DNA from: Ligustrum vulgare | Lineage: Eukaryota; Streptophyta; Magnoliopsida; Lamiales; Oleaceae | Direction: 5' to 3' | Length of the DNA stretch: 64,000 nt | Assembly: GCA_963555705.1 (NCBI GenBank) | Contig: OY743174.1 | Location: 59,790,234 to 59,854,233, forward strand | In this document: positions 35,678 to 46,553 of the stretch, piece after piece | How the letters are laid out: the number at the start of each line of letters is the position of its first letter | How positions within the stretch are numbered: position 1 is the first letter of the stretch | The notes under the pieces: generated by a model | Database searches by the model: none | Told to the model about the DNA's origin: nothing | What the model saw: the letters and a program-made list of their open reading frames with translations, nothing else | Made by a program: the position numbers and the translations under genes

Positions 35678-38386
35678 TGTAGCGACCCAGAATTTTAACG
35701 CAATTTAATAATTATTTTAATATTTAGAAAATCGTGTCGCTACTATTTCACCAATTATTTTGAAGTTAACGCCGCGACGTGTTCGTCTAGCCAAGTCAAG
35801 AAATAGTCAAGATTGTTCGATTTTAAATTAAAGTCCAAATACGTAATTCAATTTTATACCAAAATTGTACCATGAAACCACGGTTTCATCATCACCAAAC
35901 TTTCACCCCATGATGATAACATGTAACATGACTAGATAATCAAAAGTATGAAATACATGCTGTAAAGTAATAAAAGAGAACAAAGAAAGACATGAAATCA
36001 CATGCTGAAGATTGGAAAGAACGTGAGAGAAGAGCTGGACTGCAGGATAAATATATACATATACAGCAGAAACCATTCATCATCACCTCACGTCTATGTC
36101 TATGTCTATCTCAATCTGCAGAGACTTCAAGTCACAATTCCATTGTTTTTCCTACCATTTTCCACTCAATTAATCTATCAAAAGATTCCTTCAATTATGA
36201 TGTTCTCCACCATTTTATTTTTTTACAAAACCATCTTTCCAGCAAGAAAGATGCCTTCTCTTATTACATAAGAGACCAAACCATTATCATGAATGGAAGA
36301 AAATCAGTTTCTCACACCCAAGCTTCACGCACCCAAACTACAGCTCAAGTCCACCCCTGCCCACATCAAATTTCAGTCCCCAATTTACAATCAACGAGTG
36401 GCAATCACTGCCGGATCATAGCCACAGACGAAAACGAACTCACTGCAACCACGAACCACCGTCTGTACCAAGATCCACCCAGCTCCAGTTCAACCCCAGC
36501 ACTGCAAATCATCATCACCACCACCAGTACACTGCCTGCATAAGCTCCACCTTCACCACCAATATATTGCCTAAATCGACTGGCTACTGTCGAATCCAAA
36601 TCAATACCCAATCTCACATCAAGCAGCCATGAAAAACAAACCAAAAATACAGAATAAGCTAAGCCCAAGAACCTTACCTCAGCTGCAGATCATTTTTCCA
36701 CCGGACTTTCGCCGGTAAAGCTTCAAATCGCAGACACGATCAGATTTTGAGTCTCGTTATTTTCCTCGGTTCGCACATCAAACCATCCAAATCGCACAAG
36801 CGTGAACCTAATCTTCAACCCCATCCCTTGCCGCACCTTACACCGGTGTTTCGCCGGCGAAATCACCGGCGGATTGGCGGTGCAGAGCAACTCCTTTTTT
36901 CTTCCCTAGCCTCGCGTCTCTCTCTTTGGCTCTCTGATCTGAAGATTAGGGAAAGAGAAGGGAAAGCTGAGATATATATTTATTTTCGAAAATTTCAACT
37001 TTGGTCCCAATTTTGAAAAGTGATCATTTCAGTCCCCAAGTTTTAAAAAGTTTCAAATCGGCCCTACAGTCTTAAAACATATTATTTCAGCCTAAGTTTC
37101 AAAAGTTATTATTTTAGTCCCTAAGTATCAAAACCATTTTATTTCAGTCCCTGCTGATTTACTTTATTTGATTTTATGCCAAGTTTCAAAAGTATTCATT
37201 TTAGTCCCTAAACTTTCAAATAATCAATTTCAGTCCTCAAATTGTAATTTATTATTTTGAACTATATAATTCAAAAGAATAAGGTGACTTATTGGCTAAG
37301 ACGAAGCGTACGGAGAATTTAAAGAAATTGAAGTCATTCCCGCTCAACTTTGCATTCGTCGGATTTAAGGTAGACTCGCCCCTATTAATTGATTTAAATT
37401 ATGATTGTATGTGAATGTCATGATTTGTGAAATTATGTTTTTATGAAAAGTAAGTATGTTTTTATGACAAGTAAGTATGTCTTATGTTTTTATGAAAAGT
37501 AAGTATGTCTTATGTTTTTATGAAAAGTAAGTATGTTTTTATGACAAGTAAGTATGTCTTATGTTTTTATGAAAAGTAAGTATGTTTTTATGACAAGTAA
37601 GTATGTCTTATGTTTTTACGAAAAGTAAGTATACCCTATGTTTTTACGAAAAAGTTTGGATCATTGCTATGAAAACAATCTCACAAGATTTCTATGGGTC
37701 ACATATGATATGTTTATGATTATGCTAAGAGGACCGGAGTTTAGTAGCGCTACACATAAGAATTCTTGCCATCTAAGTTCGGTAAAATTCTTGTGTCTCC
37801 CTATGTTTATGAGTATTTCAATCCTATCCTATGTTATGATGAAAATGATCCCTATGCTTTCAAAAGAAAATTATGCTTGGTATATTTATGTGATTATATG
37901 TTGATATGTTTTTCAAGGATGTTTTCAAAGAGCCGGTATTTATATGTTCAATTATATTGTAGATTAATTAATTGGCGATGAGTCTACTGAGTATTTCATT
38001 TATGAAATGCTCACTACACTTTTAACAGTTTTGCAGATTTCGGAGACGGTGGCAAGTGATGGATGATGGTGGCAATAATCGATAAATGGTTGAAAGTTAA
38101 ACTTTAAGATTTCCGTATTTTCCAAGCATCGAATAATTATGAGAACTTCATTTATTTGAGAAATTATGATATTGTAAATTTCTTTACAATATTAATGGTT
38201 CGGTTTACTATTTCAAATTGTTTCATAAATGTTATTATATTTTATCGACCATTACAGTTTATTTAAGGTTGCCATAAATGAAATTCAGTTATTCTTCCGC
38301 AAAAATATTATTCGAAAAAAAAAAAAAAAAAAATTTGATTAGATAATGACGTGGTGAACCGGGTATACGGAACTCGGGGCGTCACA
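35678..38386 (+). mobile_element. Solo LTR (2.7 kb) of a large Ty3/gypsy element, probably Tekay/Del type
   Basis: It begins TGTAGCGACCC and ends GGGGCGTCACA. The flanking pentamers are CAATG (35673-35677) and TAATG (38387-38391), one mismatch apart. In plant chromoviruses of the Tekay/Del type the long LTR often ends GGGGCG(T/C)(C/T)ACA before a tRNA-Met primer site. No primer site follows here, so this looks like a solo LTR left by recombination. The 183-codon frame at 35992-36543 lies inside and resembles no protein I know. The minisatellite at 37430-37645 and TTTCAGTCCC-rich repeats near 37020-37260 are internal. Confidence 0.7.
37430..37645. repeat. Minisatellite of 21-bp and 7-bp units in the solo LTR
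   Basis: About nine copies of ATGTTTTTATGAAAAGTAAG (T) or its GACAAG variant, interspersed with the 7-bp ATGTCTT in a repeating order (21-21-7 or 21-7). Confidence 0.85.
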
Positions 38387-39288
38387 TAATGTGACATTTT
38401 ATTTTTCACCAAGTATTGAAAATGGCCATGTTACCCACACACACACACACAAAACTATTTTTTGTGCATGTTAAATAAATGTATGTACTATATTTTATTT
38501 TTAAATAGAATAAGTTTGATAAAACCTTAAATTTTTATTTTCTATAGAATTCAATGAATTAATTGTTAAAGTCTGTAGTATATATTTTACAAATTGATGT
38601 TATTTTAAATTTATAAAAATTAAAAAATAGATAAATGAACAAAATGAGTAAATTTATAAAATCAATTTCAAAATTACCAAAGAGTTTATCGAAATCTGAA
38701 GTTGTAGAAATTAAAATGATTCAATTGAATTTACTTAGAAAGATAGGATATCATTATTTCTTTTAATTTGATAAGAAAAAAGATTTGAAATTAATCATTT
38801 ATGTCAAATTGAAGTTATGTAAGAAATGATAAATATCATTTTATGACTTAGATGAGATAAATTAAAAAGATTGGATATTGAAAAAAATAAAAAGTATAAG
38901 TAAAACTTTTACATTTATTATTTGAGGCAATTTTAAGAATGATATATTTAGAGTTTGCTCTCAATTGTTAACTTGTATTGAACTTCTCGTTAAGATCATG
39001 AATTTGACACCTATATTACATATTTTTTGACTTCAAAATATTACAATAATTATCAAAAGAATAAAAATAATATACAATTTGATCTTTTTATATATTTTTT
39101 ATTTTTTACAATCAATAAGTCATTTATTACATGTCACCTATAATTAATTTTGCATTAATTGAAGTTTCTTAATTAAATTATTAAAATAATTAATAAAATT
39201 ATAAAGTTTTCTAAAATAGCAGAGAAAAATGGAGGGAAATTATGTGTGAATTTTTTTGACTGCTATATTATTATTATATATATTAAGA

Positions 39289-40686
39289 TATATAGCATTT
39301 ATTTCACAATCATGACCTTTCATTTACTAATTATAGTACGTTTTTAATCATTGTATTTGATTAGTGGATACACTGTTTGGTTTATAAATTAGTTTATTTA
39401 TGATTTTGAACTAAAAAGTAATTGGAGAAAATTGGAGGAAAAAAATATATTGTTAAAAAGTGGTTTGAGAAATTGTGTGATATATAAAATGATTTATAAA
39501 TCAAAAATAGTACCGTTACCAAACGGTGTCTAAAATTTTGAATTGTTGCAATTTCAAATTATTGTATTTGGTTAGTAGATATATAACTTCGAATTGTGAA
39601 CGAGAATCCAATTTTTTTTTTTTTCTTATCTGACAATAATTAACGAACGTTTAGAGTTTCAAATTATTGCAGTTTGAAATCCAAATGTATTAATCTAAAA
39701 TTATTGACACTCGGTAACAAATTAATTGTATACACAGATCTAAAAAAATTAATAAGTCAACAATGTCATTGTAGCCGGACAAGTTGTGGACTAACCTTTT
39801 GTATAAGGCTCGTGTTCAATTACAGCTAGGCGCGTAGAAAGGGATATGAAGAGGAGGAATCCGAGTATTCAATGATTGTGGAGACTTGCTGTCGGGTTCA
39901 GAAGCGACAAATATGATGGTCCACGTTCTGCCACGTGGGCAAACATTGCATGCTCATATACACGTGAACCCATTCTGTCTCCCACGTGACCTCTTTCGAC
40001 TCTCCAATACGCACCCCCACCTCTTTTTTGAGAATCATGAGATATTTGTTAAAATTTTGTGTTTAATAACGTATTTTTATTTTATTTTTCGAGGTAAAAA
40101 TGTGATTGAAAATTGAAGAGAAAAAATGTGTGTGTTTAAAAAGTGATTTGAAAATTTGTATTGTAAAAATATGTTCTTAAATATATTTGCCAAATAGAGA
40201 CTAAGTAACAACATTGAATGTGTTGATTTAATAATTGATGTGATATGTAAAGTGATAGATTTATCTTACGTGTGCATTGTATCAACCTCTTTTTGATGGG
40301 TAAAATGAACACACTGACAAAACTTTTAAAGAAAAATAAATACTCATCGAACTTCTTATTCCGTCAGCCATTCATTACTGTAAACGTCCAAATTTTAAAA
40401 AACTAGCAACTCTCAACGTGTCTCACGACGTTCCTCGTGTCACCTAATTTTCAAGTTTATTGGAACACGTAAGCATCCCTTACCCTCGAACACGCCTGAT
40501 TCTGATGTTGCAAAGGCTCCTTTCTCCCTATCTGATGTTGCAAAGGTTTATACAATGCGTGTTTGAGAATTAAGGGGCGTTGTTCAAATAAACTTAACAA
40601 CTGGGTGCCAAGAGAGACATTGAGAGATACGTATGAAAATCTATTATTTTTTTAAACCTGATAGTTTACGGCGATGGATGGTTGAT
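39289..40686. other. Intergenic stretch with two GTTTGGTAA-family MITE copies
   Basis: 39370-39530 carries a MITE with ends ACACTGTTTGG and, reverse-complemented, GACACCGTTTGGTAAC. About 40040-40203 carries a second member recognisable by CGAGGTAAAAATGTGATTG and GCCAAATAGAGACTAAG. Two short direct copies of CTGATGTTGCAAAGG lie near 40500-40545. No gene seen. Confidence 0.55.
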
Positions 40687-41149
40687 TGATGGCGTACAGG
40701 ACCAGGACCAGGCCCTCGCATTTTTGGACCGGTGGGATCGCCGAACGTGAGATGTTGGGCCTCGCGACTTTAAATGGTCATAACTTTGTCATACGGTGTC
40801 CGTTTTGGGCTCATAAGTACTTTTCGGAATCGTCTCGACGAGCTGGACAAGACTCACCACTACGTCGTGACATATGATGGTTTTTAGTCGTTTGAGGTCG
40901 TTTAGAGCCTCAAAACGTCAATTTTCTATCTTTATTTATTTAATTTTTTATGTTTGCATTTTATTTTAATAAGCCTAGTCCATTTAATGGCCCATGGGCA
41001 TTAGGTTTTCAGTATTTAAGACTGTCTTACTTCCATTATGAAGGGATTTCGACTTTTGGGAATAAAATATTGTGTGTTTTCTCGTGAGTTGATATCCTTG
41101 TGTTTGAGATTTCAATTATCGTGTGAGTTTTGTAGGTGCGCCTACATCA
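40687..41149 (+). repeat. 5' LTR of the CRM-like element
   Basis: 463 bp. The last 277 bp (40873-41149) appear identical to the last 277 bp of the 3' LTR. The first ~186 bp differ at roughly 20 positions, including a 6-bp ACCAGG duplication near 40701. Confidence 0.85.
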
Positions 41150-41151
41150 GT

Positions 41152-41163
41152 TGGTATCAGAGC
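41152..41163 (+). other. Primer binding site (initiator tRNA-Met)
   Basis: TGGTATCAGAGC, two bases after the LTR end at 41149. Confidence 0.9.
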
Positions 41164-41184
41164 GACAGGCGATTTCTCGGAAGT

Positions 41185-42378
41185 ATGGTTCGTGGTAGAG
41201 GTAGAGGGCGTGCAACCGTTAACAGAAGGGATGACGAGTTGGCTGAAATTCGACAGTAGATGCAGATCCTGACTGAGCAGATGGCAGGTTTGATGGATCT
41301 GGCTAATCACTTTCGAGGGGAGGCTGGACGTGCAGCGCCTAATGTTGGTAGGGCTGCGCGTGGGCAGCGGCATCAAGAGGTAAATACTGATAATAATAGT
41401 GATGGCGAGGGAGGCAGCCTTCTGGCATCGGATCCAGAAACGGATGAGGATCACAATCCTCCTCATCCGCGGCGGATCAGGCAGGCTGGACGGACTGTAT
41501 CACGAGGCTGGGAGGCTGGATTTCGAGTAGAAATCCCAGAATTCAATGGTAGCCTCGATGCGGATGAGCTTTTGGATTGGCTATGTTTTGTGGAGGAGAT
41601 TTTCGAATTTAAGGAAGTGCCGGAGAATAAAAGGGTATCATTGGTGGCGACCCGTTTTCGGGGTCGGGCGGCTGCATGGTGGTAGCAGGTTAAAACAAGC
41701 CGTGAGCGTCGGGGAAAGAGCAAAATTAGTGAATGGAGCAAATTGAAGAAACACATGCGTGATGCGTTCCTGCCTTTTAATTATTCGCGTTCTTTGTACC
41801 AGCGTCTTCAAAATCTGAGACAGGGTGCCCGATCTGTGGATGAGTATGCTACTGAATTCTTTCAGTTAATTACTCGAAATGACCTTGATGAATCGGAGGA
41901 CCAGTTGGTTGCACGTTTTATTGGGGGGTTGCGCCTTCCCTTCCAGGATACCCTTAACATGTTGGCTCCGGTTTCAATTTCTGAGGCGCACCAGAGGGCC
42001 TTACAATTTGAGAAACAGTTGAATAGGCGTGTAAATCAAGGAAACAGTCCTAGTGGGGGAGGTCGAGGGCAGCCACCAGCGTCACCAAATACGCCTGCGA
42101 TAATGAAACCTCGACAGGCGCCTGGGAGTGGGTTTGGAAATACTGGGGGAGTTGTAGCAACAGGCCGTGGGAATGGGGGTTTGAGGTGCTATGCGTGTGG
42201 AGGGTTAGGGCATAGGGAAGCGGAATGTCCCTCGAACATGCAGAACAAGCCGCGTCAGGGCTTGTTGATCGATGAGCACACCATGATGTTGGGGTTGCCC
42301 TTGAAAATACCGCAATTCGAGAGGCTGTTTTGGAGGGTGATACGGGTCCAATGTTGGTGGTTCGTCGCTCTTGTCTGA
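41185..42378 (+). pseudogene. gag of the CRM-like element, interrupted
   Basis: The frame starts at MVRGRGRGR, just after the primer site. It is interrupted by TAG at 41257-41259 and TAG at 41683-41685 (after AAAWW), then stays open to 42378. The middle part (LYQRLQNLRQGARSVDEYAT, then QLVARFIGGLRLPFQDTLNM) is the Retrotrans_gag capsid region. A CX2CX4HX4C zinc knuckle (CYACGGLGHREAEC) lies at 42188-42229. After the knuckle the translation stops making sense near 42300, while the pol frame becomes protein-like there, so a frameshift separates gag from pol. In intact relatives gag assembles the particle and binds RNA; this one could not make a full product. Confidence 0.85.
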
Positions 42379-45300
42379 CTCCTAAGAATTCTTTGGATGA
42401 CTGGCAGCGGGGTAACATTTTTCAGTCCACTTGCACTGTTGGGGGGCGAGTGTGCAAGTTCATAATTGACTCTGATAGTTGTGAAAACGTCATCTCTGAG
42501 GACGCTGTTTCGAAATTGGGGTTGACACCGGAATCACATCCTCACCCTTACACTTTGGCATGGCTTAAACGGGGCACGGACATCACTGTAAGTCATCGTG
42601 TTTTGGTTACTCTTTCGATTGGTGCAGTGTACAAAGATAACATCTGGTGCGATATAATTCCCATGGATGCTTGTCATATATTGTTGGGGAGACCATGGCA
42701 GTTTGACAGGCATGTTTCTCACGATGGGCGGTTGAACACTTACAGTTTTACATTCCATGGTACGAAGGTGGTACTACTACCCACGAAGGAAGCAACGTCT
42801 CCTCCTTCACCTGGGGTTAGTAACCACCTTCTCACTCGTGCATTGTTCGAACAAGAGATGGTTACGGAGGGGATTGTGTATTTGCTTGTGGAGTCTGGGC
42901 ATTCTGGGGCACCTAGGCATGATGTGGCTTCGGGGACTGATTTGCATCCTTTGGCTTTACCGTTAGTTGAGGAATTTTTGGATGTTTTCCCAGCAGAATT
43001 ACCTGAGGGTCTACCTCCATTGCGTGACATTCAGCACCATATAGACTTGGTACCTGGTTCATCTCTACCGAATAGGCCCCATTATCGGATGAGTCCGACT
43101 GAACATGAGGAATTAAGGAAACAGGTGGAAGAATTATTGGCTAAAGGGTACATTCGCGAGAGTCTCAGTCCATGTGCAGTTCCAGCCTTGCTTATCCCTA
43201 AGAAAGACTGCACCTGGCGCATGTGTGTGGATAGTCGAGCCATTAATCGCATCACCGTACGGTACCGTTTTCCGATTCCAAGGCTTGATGATTTACTTGA
43301 TCAGTTGGGGGGTTCGACTGTGTTTACCAAACTGGATTTGAAGAGCGGATACCACCAAATTCGTGTTCGCCCTGGTGATGAATGGAAAACGGCTTTCAAA
43401 ACTCGCGAGGGGTTATTTGAGTGGTTGGTGATGCCTTTTGGGCTTTCAAATGCGCCGAGTACTTTCATGCGTGTCATGAACGAGGCATTACCTCCTTTTA
43501 TTGGACGATGTGTTGTGGTTTATTTTGACGACATTCTGGTTTTTAGTAAAACAGTGGATGAGCATGTTCAGCATCTGAGGGAAGTTTTGACGGTGTTGCG
43601 TCGGGATTCATTCTTTGCGGCAGGAAAGAAATGTGTATTTTTCTCCGACCTTGTACTGTTTTTGGGTTACATTATTTCAGCAGCCGGAGTCGAGGTGGAC
43701 TCGGCTAAGATTGAGGCCATCCAAATGTGGCCGCGACCGCGCACAGTGACTGAGGTGTGGAGCTTTCATGGTTTGGCATCATTTTACCGACGTTTCATCC
43801 CTCATTTCAGTTCACTGGTCGCCCCTCTCACAGATTGTATGAAGGGTTCCACTTTTCAGTGGTCGGCGGAAGCGGAACAGGCCTTTTCGTGTATTAAGGA
43901 GCGACTAACTTCTGCTCCGGTTTTGGTCCTCCCAGATTTTAATAAACCTTTCACTTTGCATTGTAATGCTTCCAAGGTCGGCATTGGAGCTGTTCTGAGC
44001 CAAGAGGGGCGTGCGGTGGCATATTACAGTAAAAAATTATCCGGTGCTCGAGGTCGGTATAATACGTACGATGTCGAACTTTATTCGGTGGTACAGGCTG
44101 TTCGCCACTGGCGACATTATTTATTTCAGAAGGAGTTTGTGTTGTATAGTGATCATGAGGCGTTGAAGCATCTTTCGACACAGGATTCCATTTCTTCTCG
44201 TCACGCCACCTGGATATCTTATCTGCAGCAGTTCACATTTGTCCTGAAACACCAATCTGGTGTGGTGAACAAGGTGGCGGATGCCCTCAGTCGGCGACAT
44301 TCGTTTTTGGGGCAAATGCGGGTGGCTGTTCCGGGTTTTGATACGTTTGCTGACCTTTATGAGTCGGATCCATTTTTCGGTCCGGTTTTGAAGAGGGTCC
44401 TGAGTGGTGAGTCTTCGGAGTATATATTGGATGGGGGTTTCCTTTTTAGAGGATTGCAGCTCTGTGTTCCGGATTGTAGTTTGAGGCTCAAGATCATTGG
44501 GGAATCTCATGGAGAAGGCCATGTAGGTCGTGACCGCACCTTTGCATTGATCTCAGCGTCCTTCTACTGGCCTACTCTTCGGCGTGAAGTATCCCGGTAT
44601 ATTGAACGTTGTCGCATTTGTCATAGGGCCAAGGGTCGCGCTACCAATGCAGGGTTGTACAAGCCACTTCCTATTCCCGACATGCCTTGGACGAATGTGA
44701 GCATGGATTTTGTGGTGGGTTTACCACGCACGCAGCGTGGTAATGATTCAATTTTCGTTATTGTCGACCGTTTTTCAAAGATGGTACATTTTGTTCCCTG
44801 TAAGAAAACAGCGGACGCGGTTCATGTGGCACAGTTATTTTTTCGGGAGGTTTACAGATTGCATGGTTTGCCCGCTTCCATTGTTTCTGATAGGGATACT
44901 CGGTTTTTGAGCCACTTCTGGCGCAGCCTGTGGAAGCTTGTGAATACTACCCTGAACTTTAGCAGTGCCTACCATCCACAGACGGATGGGCAGACGGAGG
45001 TCGTCAATCGCTCCCTGGGAGAGCTACTGCGTAGCCTGGTAGGTGATAATATTCGGACTTGGGATCGTTGTTTGAGTCAGGCGGAATTTGCTCACAACCA
45101 TGCAGTTAATCGGAGTACGGGCTTTAGCCCTTTTCAGGTGGTTTACAGCTTGGTGCCCCGCGGTCCCATTGATCTGATCATGCTTCCTAGTAAGGTCCAT
45201 CCTCATGGCAGTGCTGGTGATTTTGTGGATAGTCTGCAGCAGATTCATCAGAAAACGCGCGCGAAACTTTTGGAGTCCACTGCCATTTACAAACAGTTTG

Positions 45301-45647
45301 CTGATCGCAAGCGGCGTCATGTGGAGTTTGAGGTGGGGGATTTTGTGTGCGCCGTTTTGACTAAGGACCGTTTCCCGGCTCATGAGTACAGTAAGTTGGC
45401 GTCCAAAAAAATTGGTCCCGTGGAAGTCATTGAGAAGATCAACCCTAATGCCTACAGATTGAATCTTCCCAGTCACATTCGGACGGCGGATGTGTTTAAC
45501 GTTAAGCATTTGGTTCCTTTCGTTGATGATGGGGATACTGATATAGTCCCTTCCGATTCGAGGGCGAATCGTTTGGACCCCGGTGGAGATGATGTCGTAC
45601 AGAACCAGGCCCTCGCATTTTTTGACTGGTGGGATCGCCGAACGTGA
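42330..45647 (+). CDS. pol polyprotein of the CRM-like element
   Basis: 1105 codons without a stop, probably lacking its true start because of the upstream frameshift. The protease region has IDSDS at residues 46-50 where the family has D-S/T-G, so the active-site Gly is replaced by Asp. RT spans about 245-430, with VVYFDDILVF and the catalytic DD at 400-401. RNase H begins FTLHCNAS: Asn546 replaces the first catalytic Asp, while later Glu and Asp (SDHEALKHL) remain. Integrase has the zinc finger (H727, H731, C761, C764) and a D793, D854, E890 triad with 35 residues between the last two. The end reads VFNVKHLVPF, then a tail that runs 58 bp into the 3' LTR. A long intact frame with damaged active sites suggests moderate age. 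Confidence 0.85.
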   Translation: MEGDTGPMLVVRRSCLTPKNSLDDWQRGNIFQSTCTVGGRVCKFIIDSDSCENVISEDAVSKLGLTPESHPHPYTLAWLKRGTDITVSHRVLVTLSIGAVYKDNIWCDIIPMDACHILLGRPWQFDRHVSHDGRLNTYSFTFHGTKVVLLPTKEATSPPSPGVSNHLLTRALFEQEMVTEGIVYLLVESGHSGAPRHDVASGTDLHPLALPLVEEFLDVFPAELPEGLPPLRDIQHHIDLVPGSSLPNRPHYRMSPTEHEELRKQVEELLAKGYIRESLSPCAVPALLIPKKDCTWRMCVDSRAINRITVRYRFPIPRLDDLLDQLGGSTVFTKLDLKSGYHQIRVRPGDEWKTAFKTREGLFEWLVMPFGLSNAPSTFMRVMNEALPPFIGRCVVVYFDDILVFSKTVDEHVQHLREVLTVLRRDSFFAAGKKCVFFSDLVLFLGYIISAAGVEVDSAKIEAIQMWPRPRTVTEVWSFHGLASFYRRFIPHFSSLVAPLTDCMKGSTFQWSAEAEQAFSCIKERLTSAPVLVLPDFNKPFTLHCNASKVGIGAVLSQEGRAVAYYSKKLSGARGRYNTYDVELYSVVQAVRHWRHYLFQKEFVLYSDHEALKHLSTQDSISSRHATWISYLQQFTFVLKHQSGVVNKVADALSRRHSFLGQMRVAVPGFDTFADLYESDPFFGPVLKRVLSGESSEYILDGGFLFRGLQLCVPDCSLRLKIIGESHGEGHVGRDRTFALISASFYWPTLRREVSRYIERCRICHRAKGRATNAGLYKPLPIPDMPWTNVSMDFVVGLPRTQRGNDSIFVIVDRFSKMVHFVPCKKTADAVHVAQLFFREVYRLHGLPASIVSDRDTRFLSHFWRSLWKLVNTTLNFSSAYHPQTDGQTEVVNRSLGELLRSLVGDNIRTWDRCLSQAEFAHNHAVNRSTGFSPFQVVYSLVPRGPIDLIMLPSKVHPHGSAGDFVDSLQQIHQKTRAKLLESTAIYKQFADRKRRHVEFEVGDFVCAVLTKDRFPAHEYSKLASKKIGPVEVIEKINPNAYRLNLPSHIRTADVFNVKHLVPFVDDGDTDIVPSDSRANRLDPGGDDVVQNQALAFFDWWDRRT

Positions 45648-46046
45648 GATGTTGAGCCTCGCGACTTTAAATGACCATAACTTTGTCATACGGTGTCCGT
45701 TTTTGGCCCATAAGTACTTTCCGGAATCGTCTCGACGAGCCGGACAAGACTCACTACTTTTCCGTGACGTATGATGGTTTTTAGTCGTTTGAGGTCGTTT
45801 AGAGCCTCAAAACGTCAATTTTCTATCTTTATTTATTTAATTTTTTATGTTTGCATTTTATTTTAATAAGCCTAGTCCATTTAATGGCCCATGGGCATTA
45901 GGTTTTCAGTATTTAAGACTGTCTTACTTCCATTATGAAGGGATTTCGACTTTTGGGAATAAAATATTGTGTGTTTTCTCGTGAGTTGATATCCTTGTGT
46001 TTGAGATTTCAATTATCGTGTGAGTTTTGTAGGTGCGCCTACATCA
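45590..46046 (+). repeat. 3' LTR of the CRM-like element
   Basis: 457 bp. The first 58 bp are also the end of the pol frame (stop 45645-45647). 45770-46046 matches the 5' LTR exactly by eye. Confidence 0.85.
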
Positions 46047-46235
46047 TTGATAGAATAAGATATTCGATGAGCATTTGTTTTCCTTTCAAAGTTGTGTGAC
46101 TAAGTATTTCCTTTTCAAAAGTTCGGTGAATGTTTGCTCATTTTAACCTTTGTGAAGCTACAAGTACAAGTAGCACAGTTCTAAAATTAACAGTAGTATT
46201 ATTTGTACAAACTCAATTACAAATAGTTTGACAGA

Positions 46236-46431
46236 AACATAGCCACTATTCGGCGGCTGTAGGTTGAAAAAAATTAGTTTTTTTTTTTTATAGTTTTTTA
46301 GGTAGATGGATGGTTAAAAAGTGAAAAGAGAAAATATGTAGGGTTAGAGATTGATTTGGAGAATTGTGTAGTTTAAAAATTGGTTTAAAAATAAAAAAAA
46401 ACCAAGAAAAAGCTATTTACCGAACAGAGGC
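46236..46431. mobile_element. Short MITE related to the GTTTGGTAA family
   Basis: About 196 bp with ends GCCACTATTCGGCGG and, reverse-complemented, GCCTCTGTTCGGTAA. The interior GGTTAAAAAGTGAAAAGAGA is typical of the family. The exact ends are uncertain by a few bases. Confidence 0.55.
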
Positions 46432-46553
46432 AAGTGACAAAATTTGTTTTTCTCATATTACACTGTCTTCAAAATTAATTGTTGCAAAATTGATAACAAA
46501 CGGACTTGTAAACCAACTTGGATTCAAAAAATCTGCACAAACATTATTATAAA

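Larger units (their letters stand above)
35138..39288 (-). mobile_element. Helitron-like element B, split by a solo LTR (probable)
   Basis: The minus-strand 3' end has a perfect 6-bp hairpin CCGTGC-ATC-GCACGG (35165-35151), then ATGCGATTA and CTAG at 35141-35138, then T. A matching 5' end candidate is at 39288 (minus strand A/TCTTAATATATATAATAA), followed by the CACACATAATTTCCCTCC-type sequence also seen near the 5' end of the array Helitron. Without the 2.7-kb solo LTR inside, the element would be about 1.4 kb. Pairing of the two ends is inferred. Confidence 0.5.
40687..46046 (+). mobile_element. CRM-like Ty3/gypsy retrotransposon, complete but inactive
   Basis: A 5360-bp element bounded by the perfect duplication TTGAT (40682-40686, 46047-46051). 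LTRs are 40687-41149 (463 bp) and 45590-46046 (457 bp), both TGATG...CATCA. The tRNA-Met primer site follows the 5' LTR. gag and pol are recognisable in family order (protease, RT, RNase H, integrase). The pol frame continues into the 3' LTR and the LTRs begin TGATG, both as in CRM chromoviruses. No full chromodomain is obvious. Gag has two stop codons and a frameshift before pol, and protease and RNase H have changed active-site positions, so this copy cannot be autonomous. CRM assignment is likely but needs a tree. Confidence 0.85.

Noticed and set aside
35992..36543. 183-codon plus-strand frame
   Set aside because: It lies wholly inside the 2.7-kb solo LTR, has low-complexity Ser/Thr/His content and matches no family I know. 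Overlapping frames of similar length occur on both strands.
37430..37645. CRISPR-like spaced repeats
   Set aside because: The units are directly adjacent with no unique spacers and sit in a plant LTR; it is a minisatellite.
45024..45689. 221-codon minus-strand frame
   Set aside because: Antisense to the integrase part of the CRM-like pol; no recognisable protein features.
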